This document shows, piece by piece, positions 1-6,774 of a stretch of DNA of 9,255 nucleotides. The stretch's first letter is position 1; each line of letters starts with the position of its first letter. Under the pieces are notes generated by a model. The model was not told where the DNA came from. It searched no databases and saw only the letters and a program-made list of their open reading frames with translations. The stretch is from Bacteroidales bacterium (GTDB lineage: Bacteria; Bacteroidota; Bacteroidia; Bacteroidales; WCHB1-69), in NCBI GenBank assembly GCA_012519525.1, contig JAAYQB010000063.1:1-9255 (forward strand), read 5' to 3'. The position numbers and the translations under genes are program-made.

Positions 1-163
1 AATGCGTATCATAAAAAAAGAATATTGTACTATTTACAATATGGATTTTAACAATAATCAGTACATTATCACATTTGATGTTAATCGTTCAAAACGAGAT
101 GAAACCATTGATTTAATAAACAATATTACCCATTCTCAACTTTTATTTATAGAAACACTGTAA
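1..163 (+). CDS. C-terminal end of an unrecognised protein (partial, 5' end outside window)
   Basis: A reading frame is open from the left edge to a TAA at 161-163 and gives about 53 residues. An ATG lies at 2-4, but a complete 53-residue protein starting exactly at the edge is less likely than the tail of a longer gene. The visible part reads as strand (CTIYNMDF), strand (QYIITFDV), helix (ETIDLINNI), strand (LLFIETL), a ferredoxin/ACT-like order of the kind often found as a small regulatory tail on membrane proteins. That fold is inferred from the residue pattern only. I do not recognise the family. A 360-base gap separates it from dnaA, so the two are probably not one operon. Confidence 0.5.
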   Translation, partial: MRIIKKEYCTIYNMDFNNNQYIITFDVNRSKRDETIDLINNITHSQLLFIETL

Positions 164-258
164 ATTTTAACTAAAAAAATAATTTTCGATATGAAAAATT
201 TAATAAATAAAAATCTATTGATATGTTTCTTTGAAGATTACACAAAATACTATCAAAA

Positions 259-271
259 TTACAATTTGTAA
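259..271. repeat. Short palindrome TTACAA-T-TTGTAA
   Basis: Two perfect 6-base arms flank a single central T in the dnaA leader. This is the shape of a dimeric repressor operator, but in DNA this AT-rich such a palindrome can arise by chance, and no second copy is seen nearby. It lies about 127 bases upstream of the predicted -7 element, farther than a simple promoter-blocking operator would be. Function is unknown. Confidence 0.25.
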
Positions 272-316
272 CTATATGGTAACATTACATTTAATACGTT
301 TCATAACAAAAAACGC

Positions 317-338
317 AACCCATTGATAATGGTTTTTT
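317..338 (+). terminator. Weak hairpin plus T-run, possible terminator of the upstream gene
   Basis: CCATT (320-324) and AATGG (328-332) form a perfect 5-base-pair stem with a GAT loop, followed at once by six T residues. Two more A-T pairs are possible if C319 is bulged. The shape fits an intrinsic terminator, but the stem is short and it lies about 150 bases after the upstream stop codon. It is upstream of the predicted dnaA promoter, so it could insulate dnaA from read-through. Confidence 0.3.
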
Positions 339-397
339 ATACATTTTAATTTTTATAAATCAATCTATTTATTTAAATTTTTTACACTTTTTAATGT

Positions 398-405
398 TAA
401 TTTTG
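398..405 (+). promoter_or_regulatory. Predicted dnaA promoter, -7 element TAATTTTG
   Basis: TAATTTTG matches the Bacteroidota -7 consensus TAnnTTTG exactly and is followed by CAC. No TTTG -33 box sits at the usual 19-21-base spacing; only T-rich sequence (TTTA, TTTTTTAC) is there. Transcription would start about five to eight bases downstream and leave a leader of roughly 110 bases before the dnaA ATG, unusually long compared with the ruvC promoter in this window. A second, closer promoter cannot be excluded. Confidence 0.5.
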
Positions 406-523
406 CACCAATATTTTTTACAAAATAAAAAACAAAGAAATGTTTCATATACAACACATTACAAAAAAATACACAAAAATTATAATTAAATTACAATAAA
501 CACTGAGGTTCCATACAAATTAA

Positions 524-1972
524 ATGAGAGAGAAAGCACACGACTATCATATTATCTGGGATGAATGCCTTAAAATTATTAAGGAAAATATTTCATCTCA
601 AAGTTTTGACACTTGGTTTGCCCCTATTCGACCTGTAGGATTAAGCAAGCATGTACTGACAATAGAAGTGCCATCCATGTTTTATCATGAGTTTATAGAA
701 GGAAATTTTTGGGAACTTTTAAAAACTGCCATTAAAAAAGTGATGGGGACCAACGGAAAATTAGAATATAAAATTCCCATATCCACCACAAGTGGAGATA
801 AAACATCTACAATGACATTACCTACATCTACCGTTAACACCGTCGAATCTCAAAATAAGAATCCTATATTTGTTCAAGATGAAAAAGAACTTCGACAAAT
901 TCCCAATCCTTTTGTGCTACCCGGCATTAAAAAGCTAAACATTAAATCACAACTCAATAAAAATCTCAATTTTGATAATTTCATCGAAGGAGATTGCAAT
1001 CGTTTGGCACGAGCAGCAGGCTATGCTATAGCTAAAAATCCCGGTAAAACAGCATTTAATCCCCTATTTATTTATTCGAATGTAGGATTAGGAAAAACCC
1101 ATCTTGCACACGCTATCGGCTTAGAAACAAAAGCACAATTCCCTGATTTAACTGTTCTTTATATCAATGCCGAAACATTCATACAGCAATACACCTATGC
1201 TGCCATGTCGAAAAGCATCAACGATTTTGTGCGTTTTTATCAAATTTTAGATGTGCTAATAATTGATGACATTGAATTTTTAGCATCTAAACCGAAAACA
1301 CAAGAAGTATTTTTTCATATCTTCAATTTTTATCACCAAAAAAACAAACAACTCGTTATCACTTCCGATAAATCCCCCGTAGAAATTACCGGTTTCGAGC
1401 AACGCCTTTTGTCTCGCTTCAAATGGGGTTTGTCAACCGACTTACAAATTCCCGATAAAGATACTCGATTAAAAATAATTCGCAGTAAGCTGTACAACAA
1501 CGGAATAGAAGATATTGACGAAGAAGTAATAGAATACTTAGCCTATCGCATTGTAACCAATGTTCGCGAAATTGAAGGTGCAATTATTTCTATTTTGGCA
1601 CAATCGTCGTTAAATAAAAAACAAATCACAGTTGAGTTAGCTAAACAAATGATAGACAAGTTCGTTCAAAATACAGCTCACGAAATATCAGTTGATTTTA
1701 TTCAAAAAGTAGTCTGCGATTATTACAATGTCCCCGTCAATTTACTTTTTACTCCTTCTCGAAAAAGAGAAATTGTCCACGTAAGACATTCCTCTATGTA
1801 TTTTGCTAAAAAATACACCGACTTATCTTTGGCACAAATTGGTGCTAAATGTGGTAATAAAGATCACGCTACGGTACTATACGCTTGTCGGTCAATAGGA
1901 AATCTCATTGCTACCAATAAAAAAATAAAAGAAGACTTAAACAATATTGATAAAATATTGAAAAAATCATAA
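524..1972 (+). CDS. dnaA: Chromosomal replication initiator protein DnaA
   Basis: DnaA is the ATP-dependent AAA+ initiator that binds the origin, melts it and helps load the replicative helicase. All four domains are visible in 482 residues. Domain I (about 8-85) starts with the typical IWDECLKIIKENISSQSFDTW stretch. A linker rich in T, S, N and Q follows (86-140). Domain III (about 145-365) has the P-loop GLGKTH (188-193), Walker B LIIDDIEFLA (245-254), sensor 1 around LVITSD, the RLLSRF arginine-finger box (294-299) and sensor 2 NVREIEG (346-352). Domain IV carries the DNA-binding signature GNKDHATVLYACRSI (444-458), where family members usually have GxRDHxTV. One oddity is that the first P-loop glycine is replaced by serine (S185: YSNVGLGKT). 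A GAGG-like string lies 15-20 bases before the ATG, too far to be a good ribosome site, as expected in this phylum. The gene probably has its own promoter at 398-405. Confidence 0.97.
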   Translation: MREKAHDYHIIWDECLKIIKENISSQSFDTWFAPIRPVGLSKHVLTIEVPSMFYHEFIEGNFWELLKTAIKKVMGTNGKLEYKIPISTTSGDKTSTMTLPTSTVNTVESQNKNPIFVQDEKELRQIPNPFVLPGIKKLNIKSQLNKNLNFDNFIEGDCNRLARAAGYAIAKNPGKTAFNPLFIYSNVGLGKTHLAHAIGLETKAQFPDLTVLYINAETFIQQYTYAAMSKSINDFVRFYQILDVLIIDDIEFLASKPKTQEVFFHIFNFYHQKNKQLVITSDKSPVEITGFEQRLLSRFKWGLSTDLQIPDKDTRLKIIRSKLYNNGIEDIDEEVIEYLAYRIVTNVREIEGAIISILAQSSLNKKQITVELAKQMIDKFVQNTAHEISVDFIQKVVCDYYNVPVNLLFTPSRKREIVHVRHSSMYFAKKYTDLSLAQIGAKCGNKDHATVLYACRSIGNLIATNKKIKEDLNNIDKILKKS

Positions 1973-2002
1973 ATCATATAATACAATATTTTTAGTTTTT
2001 TT
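1952..2002 (+). terminator. AT-only inverted repeat plus T-run after dnaA
   Basis: AAAATATTG (1952-1960, inside the last dnaA codons) is exactly complementary to CAATATTTT (1984-1992), with a 23-base loop, and a run of seven T follows at 1996-2002. An overlapping 7-base repeat (1942-1948 with 1954-1960) could pair instead. The stem has one G-C pair and a large loop, so it would be weak. It may end some dnaA transcripts before the DUF1573 gene, or it may be a chance product of AT-rich DNA. Confidence 0.25.
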
Positions 2003-2039
2003 AAGTTATTTTTTAATTATATATAAAAAAATAAAAGAG

Positions 2040-3122
2040 ATGAAAAAAATATTAAGTATCATTTTATTAACAGTTGCCTATTTTTCAATTAATGCACAAA
2101 GTATCAAATTTACTGAAACTTCTCATGAGTTTTACCACATCCAAGAAGCCGGTGGACCGGTAAGTTGTCAATTTCTTTTTACCAATATGTCTACTGCCGA
2201 TATAACAGTAAAGTCCGTACAAACAACTTCTTGTCCTTGCTTATCATTCAAATGGGACAGCAAAAAAATAGCTCCCAACGAAAAAGGAATCATTACCGTT
2301 ACTGTAAATCCTCTCAACCGAAAAGGAATGTTTGCATATCCACTCTCGGTAACAGTAATAGAAAACAACCAAGAAGTCAATTACGACTTAATGGTGAAAG
2401 GATATATTGTGCCTATTCCTAAAACCAAAGAAGAAGAATATGGAATGAGGGAAGGAAATTTACGTTATAAAACCAATCAGAAAAAATACGTCGTACATCG
2501 CGAGCAAGTAGTTACCGATACTTTTCATTTTTACAATGTATGGGATTCTACCATGACTTTTACAACCGGCAACTTACCGCCAAGTGTAAAAGTGTTGCAT
2601 TTAACAAAATCATTGCAACCGAAAAAAGAAGGAATAGTTGTGTTTTCGTTCGATGCCAAAATAAAAAACGACTGGGGCAGTGTATACGAGAGATTATTTA
2701 TTGTAACCAACGATCCCGAAAGAGCACAAAAAACATTTTATATTATTGCTGAAATTTATGACGATTTTGAATCTTGGACAGACGAACAAAAAGCAAACGC
2801 TCCCCGTATCTATACGGAATCAGATTCTTATGATTTCGGAACTGACACCTCAGGCAAAAGCATTACCCATACCTTTACCATTAAAAACGTGGGAAAAAGT
2901 CCGCTTTTAGTACGTAAAGTTAAAACTTCTTGTGGTTGTACAACCTTAAAACAAGTAAAAAGTGAAATACTACCGGGCGAAAGTGTTCCTGTCGAAGTTA
3001 TTTTTAACACTCGTGGAAAAACCGGCAATCGAATGCAAAATGTTGATTTAATTACCAACGACCCACTACAACCCAAACTTTCGCTTTTCATAAAAGGAAA
3101 CCTCATAGAAATCCGAAAATAA
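2040..3122 (+). CDS. Secreted DUF1573 (ASH/Ig-like) protein with three tandem modules
   Basis: The 360-residue product starts with a clear signal peptide (KK, then an ILSIILLTVAYFSI core, then INAQ), probably cut after A19, which places it in the periplasm or outside. Module 1 (about 21-125) and module 3 (about 255-357) have DUF1573 features: a FxF or DFG start (Y264-G267), FTNMS / IKNVGKSPL strands, a Cys-x-Cys turn (C65-P-C67; C298-G-C300, the classic TSCGCT) and PLxRKG / TRGKTGN loops. The middle part (about 135-240) looks like a diverged copy: it keeps VTNDPE, like ITNDP near the end, but lacks the cysteines. DUF1573 proteins are common in Bacteroidota and their role is not well defined; binding to other surface or protein partners is an inference. 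It lies 67 bases after dnaA and 10 before cysS. ATG 2040 is chosen because it begins the signal peptide, and it follows a weak purine-rich AAAGAG. Confidence 0.9.
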   Translation: MKKILSIILLTVAYFSINAQSIKFTETSHEFYHIQEAGGPVSCQFLFTNMSTADITVKSVQTTSCPCLSFKWDSKKIAPNEKGIITVTVNPLNRKGMFAYPLSVTVIENNQEVNYDLMVKGYIVPIPKTKEEEYGMREGNLRYKTNQKKYVVHREQVVTDTFHFYNVWDSTMTFTTGNLPPSVKVLHLTKSLQPKKEGIVVFSFDAKIKNDWGSVYERLFIVTNDPERAQKTFYIIAEIYDDFESWTDEQKANAPRIYTESDSYDFGTDTSGKSITHTFTIKNVGKSPLLVRKVKTSCGCTTLKQVKSEILPGESVPVEVIFNTRGKTGNRMQNVDLITNDPLQPKLSLFIKGNLIEIRK

Positions 3123-3132
3123 ATAGAGCATA

Positions 3133-4614
3133 ATGTCTAATTCATTAGTGGTATACAACACCTTAAGTAGAAAAAAAGAAACATTTGTCCCTATACATCC
3201 ACCTTTTGTAAGCATGTATGTATGCGGTCCTACGGTTTACGGCGAACCTCATTTAGGACATGCACGCCCTGCTATCGTTTTCGATTTAGTATTTCGTTAT
3301 TTAAAGCACTTAGGTTTTAAAGTGCGTTATGTACGCAATATTACAGACGTAGGTCATTTGGAAAATGATGCCGATGAAGGTGAAGATAAAATCATCAAAA
3401 AAGCACATTTGGAAAAAATAGAACCTATGGAAGTCGCACAAATGTATATTGATAAATATCATTTTGCGATGGATAAATTAAATGTACAACGCCCTTCGAT
3501 TGAGCCGCGTGCATCGGGACATATCATCGAACAAATCGAAATGATAGAAAAAATAATAGAAAAAGGCTATGCTTATATAACAAACGGCTCCGTTTATTTC
3601 GATGTCCCTAAATTTGATAAAGACTTCGGTTACGGTAAATTATCCGGACGCATATTGGATGAGCTTATCGCCAACTCTCGTGAGTTGGACGGTCAATCCG
3701 AAAAACGCAATCCTGCCGATTTTGCTCTTTGGAAAAAAGCAGCTCCCGAACACATTATGCAATGGAATTCGCCATGGTGTAAAGGATTTCCCGGCTGGCA
3801 TATTGAATGCACCGCTATGAGTACTAAATATTTAGGCGAACATTTTGACATTCACGGCGGCGGTATGGATTTATTATTTCCTCATCACGAATCGGAAGTA
3901 TGTCAAAGCACGATAGCCAATGGCATTGAGTCGGTAAAATATTGGATGCATAACAATATGATTACCATTAATGGACAAAAAATGGGAAAATCTTTGGGTA
4001 ATTTCATTACATTGGACGAGTTTTTTGAAGGCACACACCCTAACCTTCAACAAGCATTTTCGCCAATGACCATCCGTTTTTTCATTTTACAAGCACACTA
4101 TAGAAGTACGCTCGATTTCTCGAACGAGGCTTTACAAGCTGCTGAAAAAGGATTGAATAAACTCTTTGAAACTTACCGCACTTTGGTAGATTTAAAACCG
4201 ACAAGTAATTCTACTAACGAAGAAGTCGAAAAAGAAATAAAATCGCTATTTCAACAAAGCAGCAATGCTTTAAACGACGATTTCAATAGTCCGATGGTCA
4301 TTGCCAATCTTTTTGATGCAAGCCGTATCATCAATACGGTAAAAGCAGGAAATCAAACAATAAGTCAAGAAAATAAAAACACTTGTTTGCATTTATTCGA
4401 TACTTTTTTATTCGATATACTTGGATTAAAACAATCCGATGATACTAAAAATCAAGATAATTTAGAAAACGATTTAATGCAAATCATTCTTTCTTTACGT
4501 AGCGAAGCCAAAAATCGCAAAGATTATGCGACGGCTGACAACATACGTAACTTATTAACTGATATAGGAATTACAATAAAAGACACCAAAGAAGGCGTCG
4601 AATGGTCAAAATAA
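3133..4614 (+). CDS. cysS: Cysteinyl-tRNA synthetase
   Basis: This class I aminoacyl-tRNA synthetase charges tRNA-Cys with cysteine in the cytoplasm. The 493 residues show the complete enzyme. The HIGH motif is HLGH (40-43) in CGPTVYGEPHLGHARP, and the zinc ligands are predicted as C31, C226 (GWHIECTAMS), H251 and E255 (FPHHESE). The second ATP-binding motif is KMGKS (283-287) in GQKMGKSLGN, with Gly in place of the Ser of KMSKS. The C-terminal part (about 330-493) is the helical tRNA-binding region and ends with the usual RKDYATADNIRNLL helix. It lies 10 bases after the DUF1573 gene and 16 before lgt, suggesting one transcript. The ATG is chosen because the family's N-terminus (short strand before CGPTVY) begins right there. 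Confidence 0.97.
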   Translation: MSNSLVVYNTLSRKKETFVPIHPPFVSMYVCGPTVYGEPHLGHARPAIVFDLVFRYLKHLGFKVRYVRNITDVGHLENDADEGEDKIIKKAHLEKIEPMEVAQMYIDKYHFAMDKLNVQRPSIEPRASGHIIEQIEMIEKIIEKGYAYITNGSVYFDVPKFDKDFGYGKLSGRILDELIANSRELDGQSEKRNPADFALWKKAAPEHIMQWNSPWCKGFPGWHIECTAMSTKYLGEHFDIHGGGMDLLFPHHESEVCQSTIANGIESVKYWMHNNMITINGQKMGKSLGNFITLDEFFEGTHPNLQQAFSPMTIRFFILQAHYRSTLDFSNEALQAAEKGLNKLFETYRTLVDLKPTSNSTNEEVEKEIKSLFQQSSNALNDDFNSPMVIANLFDASRIINTVKAGNQTISQENKNTCLHLFDTFLFDILGLKQSDDTKNQDNLENDLMQIILSLRSEAKNRKDYATADNIRNLLTDIGITIKDTKEGVEWSK

Positions 4615-4630
4615 AACAACACTCAACATC

Positions 4631-5497
4631 ATGTTAAATTATATTAATTGGAACGTAGACCCCTTTTTATTTGAAAAAGGACCGCTTCGCATAGGATGGT
4701 ATGGTTTATTATTAGCCTCAGGCTTTTTTATAGCCTATTTAATTTTTCAAAAAATAGTCGTTCGCGAAGGTTTTCCACAAGACAAAGCCGATAAATTTTC
4801 CCTTTACACCGCACTTTGGACAATAATTGGATTACGTTTAGGACATTGTTTATTTTACAGTTGGGATTATTTCAAGCACCATCTCTTAGAAATTTTTATC
4901 CCATTTGTCGAAACGGCAGACGGCTGGCGCTTTACCGGATTTCAAGGATTAGCAAGCCATGGGGCTGCCATTGCCGTTATTTTGTTTGTCTTCTATTATA
5001 CTCATCGCCATAAAATCAATATCCTATGGCTGTTAGACCGCTTGACGATAGCCGTTCCGCTTGCTGCTGCCTTTGTAAGATGCGGCAACTTAATGAACTC
5101 CGAAATCATTGGCGTAGTAACCGAACAGCCATGGGGCTTTATTTTTAGACGCTTAGAAGGAACTGACGAATGCTGTGAGCCAAGACATCCGACACAACTA
5201 TACGAAGCAACCGTCTATTTTCTTCTGTTTTTATTTCAACTATGGTATTATTTTAAAAGAACCAAAGGAAAAATATATGCAGGTAGAACAACGGGAATAT
5301 TTTTCTTTGTCGTATTTACAGCACGCTTTATCATCGAATTTGTCAAAAAAGAACAAGTAGATTTCGAAATCGGAATGACACTCAATATGGGACAATGGCT
5401 TAGCATTCCGTTTATATTGATAGGAATAGCTTGTTTAATCTATTCGCAGAAAAAGAAATACATCTATAATCCGGCTGAAAATAAAAGAAAGAAATAA
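4631..5497 (+). CDS. lgt: Prolipoprotein diacylglyceryl transferase
   Basis: Lgt is the inner-membrane enzyme that transfers diacylglycerol from phosphatidylglycerol to the lipobox cysteine of prolipoproteins, the first step of lipoprotein maturation. The 288 residues contain about seven hydrophobic segments. Recognisable motifs are WYGL (23-26), the G-x-x-S-H-G loop with H110, the family signature RCGNLMNSEIIG (150-161, equivalent to the essential Arg/Asn-rich block in E. coli Lgt), RHPTQLYE (185-192), TARFIIEF (230-237) and LNMGQWLSIP (251-260). The family more often has F where this protein has L in RCGNLMN. It ends in a basic tail (NPAENKRKK). It is the last gene of the DUF1573-cysS-lgt run and stops 13 bases before a convergent gene. 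Confidence 0.96.
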   Translation: MLNYINWNVDPFLFEKGPLRIGWYGLLLASGFFIAYLIFQKIVVREGFPQDKADKFSLYTALWTIIGLRLGHCLFYSWDYFKHHLLEIFIPFVETADGWRFTGFQGLASHGAAIAVILFVFYYTHRHKINILWLLDRLTIAVPLAAAFVRCGNLMNSEIIGVVTEQPWGFIFRRLEGTDECCEPRHPTQLYEATVYFLLFLFQLWYYFKRTKGKIYAGRTTGIFFFVVFTARFIIEFVKKEQVDFEIGMTLNMGQWLSIPFILIGIACLIYSQKKKYIYNPAENKRKK

Positions 5498-5510
5498 GAC
5501 GACCGACTTT

Positions 5511-6104
5511 TTATTTCAATAAATCACTGTAAGCGATTTCTATCCACACCCTGTATTTTTTAGCCATAATTTGCTTGTTATCACTATCCGAATCGCCAAG
5601 TGCATGTTTTAAGTTTAATCTCGTACGATGAAATGAATGGCAAGTATTGACTATTTTGTTTTGCAGTTCATACAATCGGCGACGATGCCACTCATTGCGA
5701 ATTTCATACTCTTCGTAATTCCAAAAAGAAGGATAAGCAATCAATGCCGAAGTTTGAAAAGGTGCTAAAAATTCATGCAAAAAAGCATTATACTTATTTC
5801 GTAAAAGTTCAAAATCGACAAGCACACGGAAAATAAAAGGAAAACGAAACTGTATCAAATGCTTTGCAATGCGTATTTCTATATCATTGACCGAAAAATA
5901 CATCTCCCCATCGCTATCCGTATGTTGATAAGTAAGCGATTGTGCTATTTCAGGAATTTTATAGTTTTCGAGCTGTGCCTGAACATCCAAAGCATTCTGT
6001 AACAAATCTTTTATATCCATTTGCAAACAAAGTGATAGTATTTCATCTTGTTGTTTAATGTCCAACCGATGGTCGGCTATCCATATCAAATGAGCTTGTC
6101 GCAT
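5511..6104 (-). CDS. Hypothetical protein of unknown family, 197 residues
   Basis: I do not recognise this protein. It has no signal peptide and no membrane segment, so it is probably cytoplasmic. Residues 1-60 read as helical (KQQDEILSLCLQMDIKDLLQNALDVQ). The middle has a strand-like part (GEMYFSVNDIEIRI, 66-79) and a hydrophobic FRFPFIFRVLVDF stretch (87-99). An aromatic and acidic patch, PSFWNYEEYE (125-134), is followed by a basic WHRRRLYELQ helix and a C-terminal DSDSDNK loop with a final helix. The frame is open to 6224, but I place the start at ATG 6104. The longer version would overlap ruvC, would run through both predicted promoters, and adds a Lys/Ile-rich stretch typical of translated intergenic DNA. 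A -7 element at 6135-6142 gives a leader of about 25 bases for this start. The frame is clean, and its base use resembles its neighbours. It is convergent with lgt and divergent from ruvC. Confidence 0.8.
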   Translation of the reverse strand: MRQAHLIWIADHRLDIKQQDEILSLCLQMDIKDLLQNALDVQAQLENYKIPEIAQSLTYQHTDSDGEMYFSVNDIEIRIAKHLIQFRFPFIFRVLVDFELLRNKYNAFLHEFLAPFQTSALIAYPSFWNYEEYEIRNEWHRRRLYELQNKIVNTCHSFHRTRLNLKHALGDSDSDNKQIMAKKYRVWIEIAYSDLLK

Positions 6105-6134
6105 AGCATTAATAATTTTTCTCTTAAAAAGATG

Positions 6135-6142
6135 CAAATATA
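6135..6142 (-). promoter_or_regulatory. Predicted promoter of the minus-strand gene, -7 element TATATTTG
   Basis: Read on the minus strand, this is TATATTTG, an exact match to the Bacteroidota consensus TAnnTTTG, about 30 bases before the ATG at 6104. No TTTG is found on that strand at the expected -33 distance. It lies about 20 bases from the -33 box of the ruvC promoter, so the two polymerases would compete for overlapping DNA. Confidence 0.5.
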
Positions 6143-6161
6143 AAAAAATTATCGTTATGTC

Positions 6162-6192
6162 TTTGTCTACATTTTTCTTTTTACTACTTTTG
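6162..6192 (+). promoter_or_regulatory. Predicted ruvC promoter: TTTG - 19 bases - TACTTTTG
   Basis: TTTG at 6162-6165 and TACTTTTG at 6185-6192 are separated by exactly 19 bases. Both boxes and the spacing match the published Bacteroidota consensus. Transcription would begin at about 6197-6200, leaving only about 7-10 bases before the ruvC ATG at 6207, so the message would be almost leaderless. It probably drives ruvC, the ATP-grasp gene and prmC together. Confidence 0.75.
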
Positions 6193-6206
6193 TAAAAAAT
6201 ATACAT

Positions 6207-6767
6207 ATGCAAGTAAACGATCAAGTGATTTTAGGCATCGACCCCGGCTCCAATATTATGGGTTACGGATTGATTCACGTTAAAGACAAACATCCGTCGC
6301 TCATCAAAATGGACGTACTTAAATTAAACAAAAACGATTCACAATTACTGAGAATGAAGCATATTTTTCATTTTACTTTACAACTTATTGAAGAATATTT
6401 GCCCGATATTATGGCGATAGAAGCTCCTTTTTTCGGCAAAAACGTACAATCTATGCTCAAATTAGGAAGAGCACAAGGCACCGCCATCGCCGCTGCCCTT
6501 TATAAAGATATTCCCGTATTTGAATATTCTCCGAAAAAAATAAAACAATCCATCACAGGAAGAGGAAGCGCTTCGAAAGAGCAACTCTCTAGTATGCTCT
6601 ACCGCATTTTAGACATCAAAGAAGAACTTCCTTGCTATCTCGACGCTACTGATGCTCTTGGTGTTGCACTGTGCCATTACTATCAATCCAATGCAATAGT
6701 TACATCGGGAAAATACAACAACTGGGAAAGTTTTATTTCTAAAAATACTGATAGAATTATAAAATAA
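6207..6767 (+). CDS. ruvC: Crossover junction endodeoxyribonuclease RuvC
   Basis: RuvC cuts Holliday junctions symmetrically after RuvAB branch migration, in homologous recombination and repair. The 186 residues keep the RNase H-like fold and the four metal-binding acids: D12 in LGIDPGS, E72 in AIEAPFFGKN, and D146 and D149 in LDATDALGVALCH. The GRGSASKEQL segment (118-127) matches the family's G-x-G-x-A-x-K-x-Q region. The ATG is fixed by the nearness of the first catalytic Asp: the next Met (residue 18) would remove it. A consensus promoter ends 15 bases upstream. ruvA and ruvB are not in this window. The ATP-grasp gene begins 8 bases after the stop. Confidence 0.96.
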   Translation: MQVNDQVILGIDPGSNIMGYGLIHVKDKHPSLIKMDVLKLNKNDSQLLRMKHIFHFTLQLIEEYLPDIMAIEAPFFGKNVQSMLKLGRAQGTAIAAALYKDIPVFEYSPKKIKQSITGRGSASKEQLSSMLYRILDIKEELPCYLDATDALGVALCHYYQSNAIVTSGKYNNWESFISKNTDRIIK

Positions 6768-6774
6768 AAATTGC

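Larger units (their letters stand above)
164..523. other. Gene-free AT-rich leader upstream of dnaA
   Basis: No open frame worth calling exists on either strand here. Base composition is extremely AT-rich, about one G or C in six in the lines I counted. It holds one good Bacteroidota -7 element (398-405), a weak hairpin followed by a T-run (317-338) and a short palindrome (259-271). I looked for DnaA boxes of the TTATCCACA type and close variants on both strands and found none, so the sequence does not directly support calling this oriC. The AT-richness would suit an unwinding element, but it is also typical of intergenic DNA in such genomes. Confidence 0.7.

Noticed and set aside
2168..3106. 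Minus-strand and alternative-frame open stretches inside the DUF1573 gene
   Set aside because: They are fully contained in a gene with clear family features, and have no recognisable motifs or start context of their own.
5498..5510. Bidirectional terminator between lgt and the convergent gene
   Set aside because: The gap is 13 bases and I could find no stem of useful length in it or at the gene ends.
5923..5931. TGTTGATAA, a DnaA-box-like sequence (TTATCAACA on the minus strand)
   Set aside because: A single copy inside a coding region with no companions; a 9-base near match is expected by chance in AT-rich DNA.
6105..6224. 40-residue N-terminal extension of the minus-strand unknown gene up to 6224
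   Set aside because: It would overlap the ruvC start and cross both predicted promoters, and its Lys/Ile/Phe-rich sequence looks like translated intergenic DNA. ATG 6104 fits the promoter at 6135-6142.
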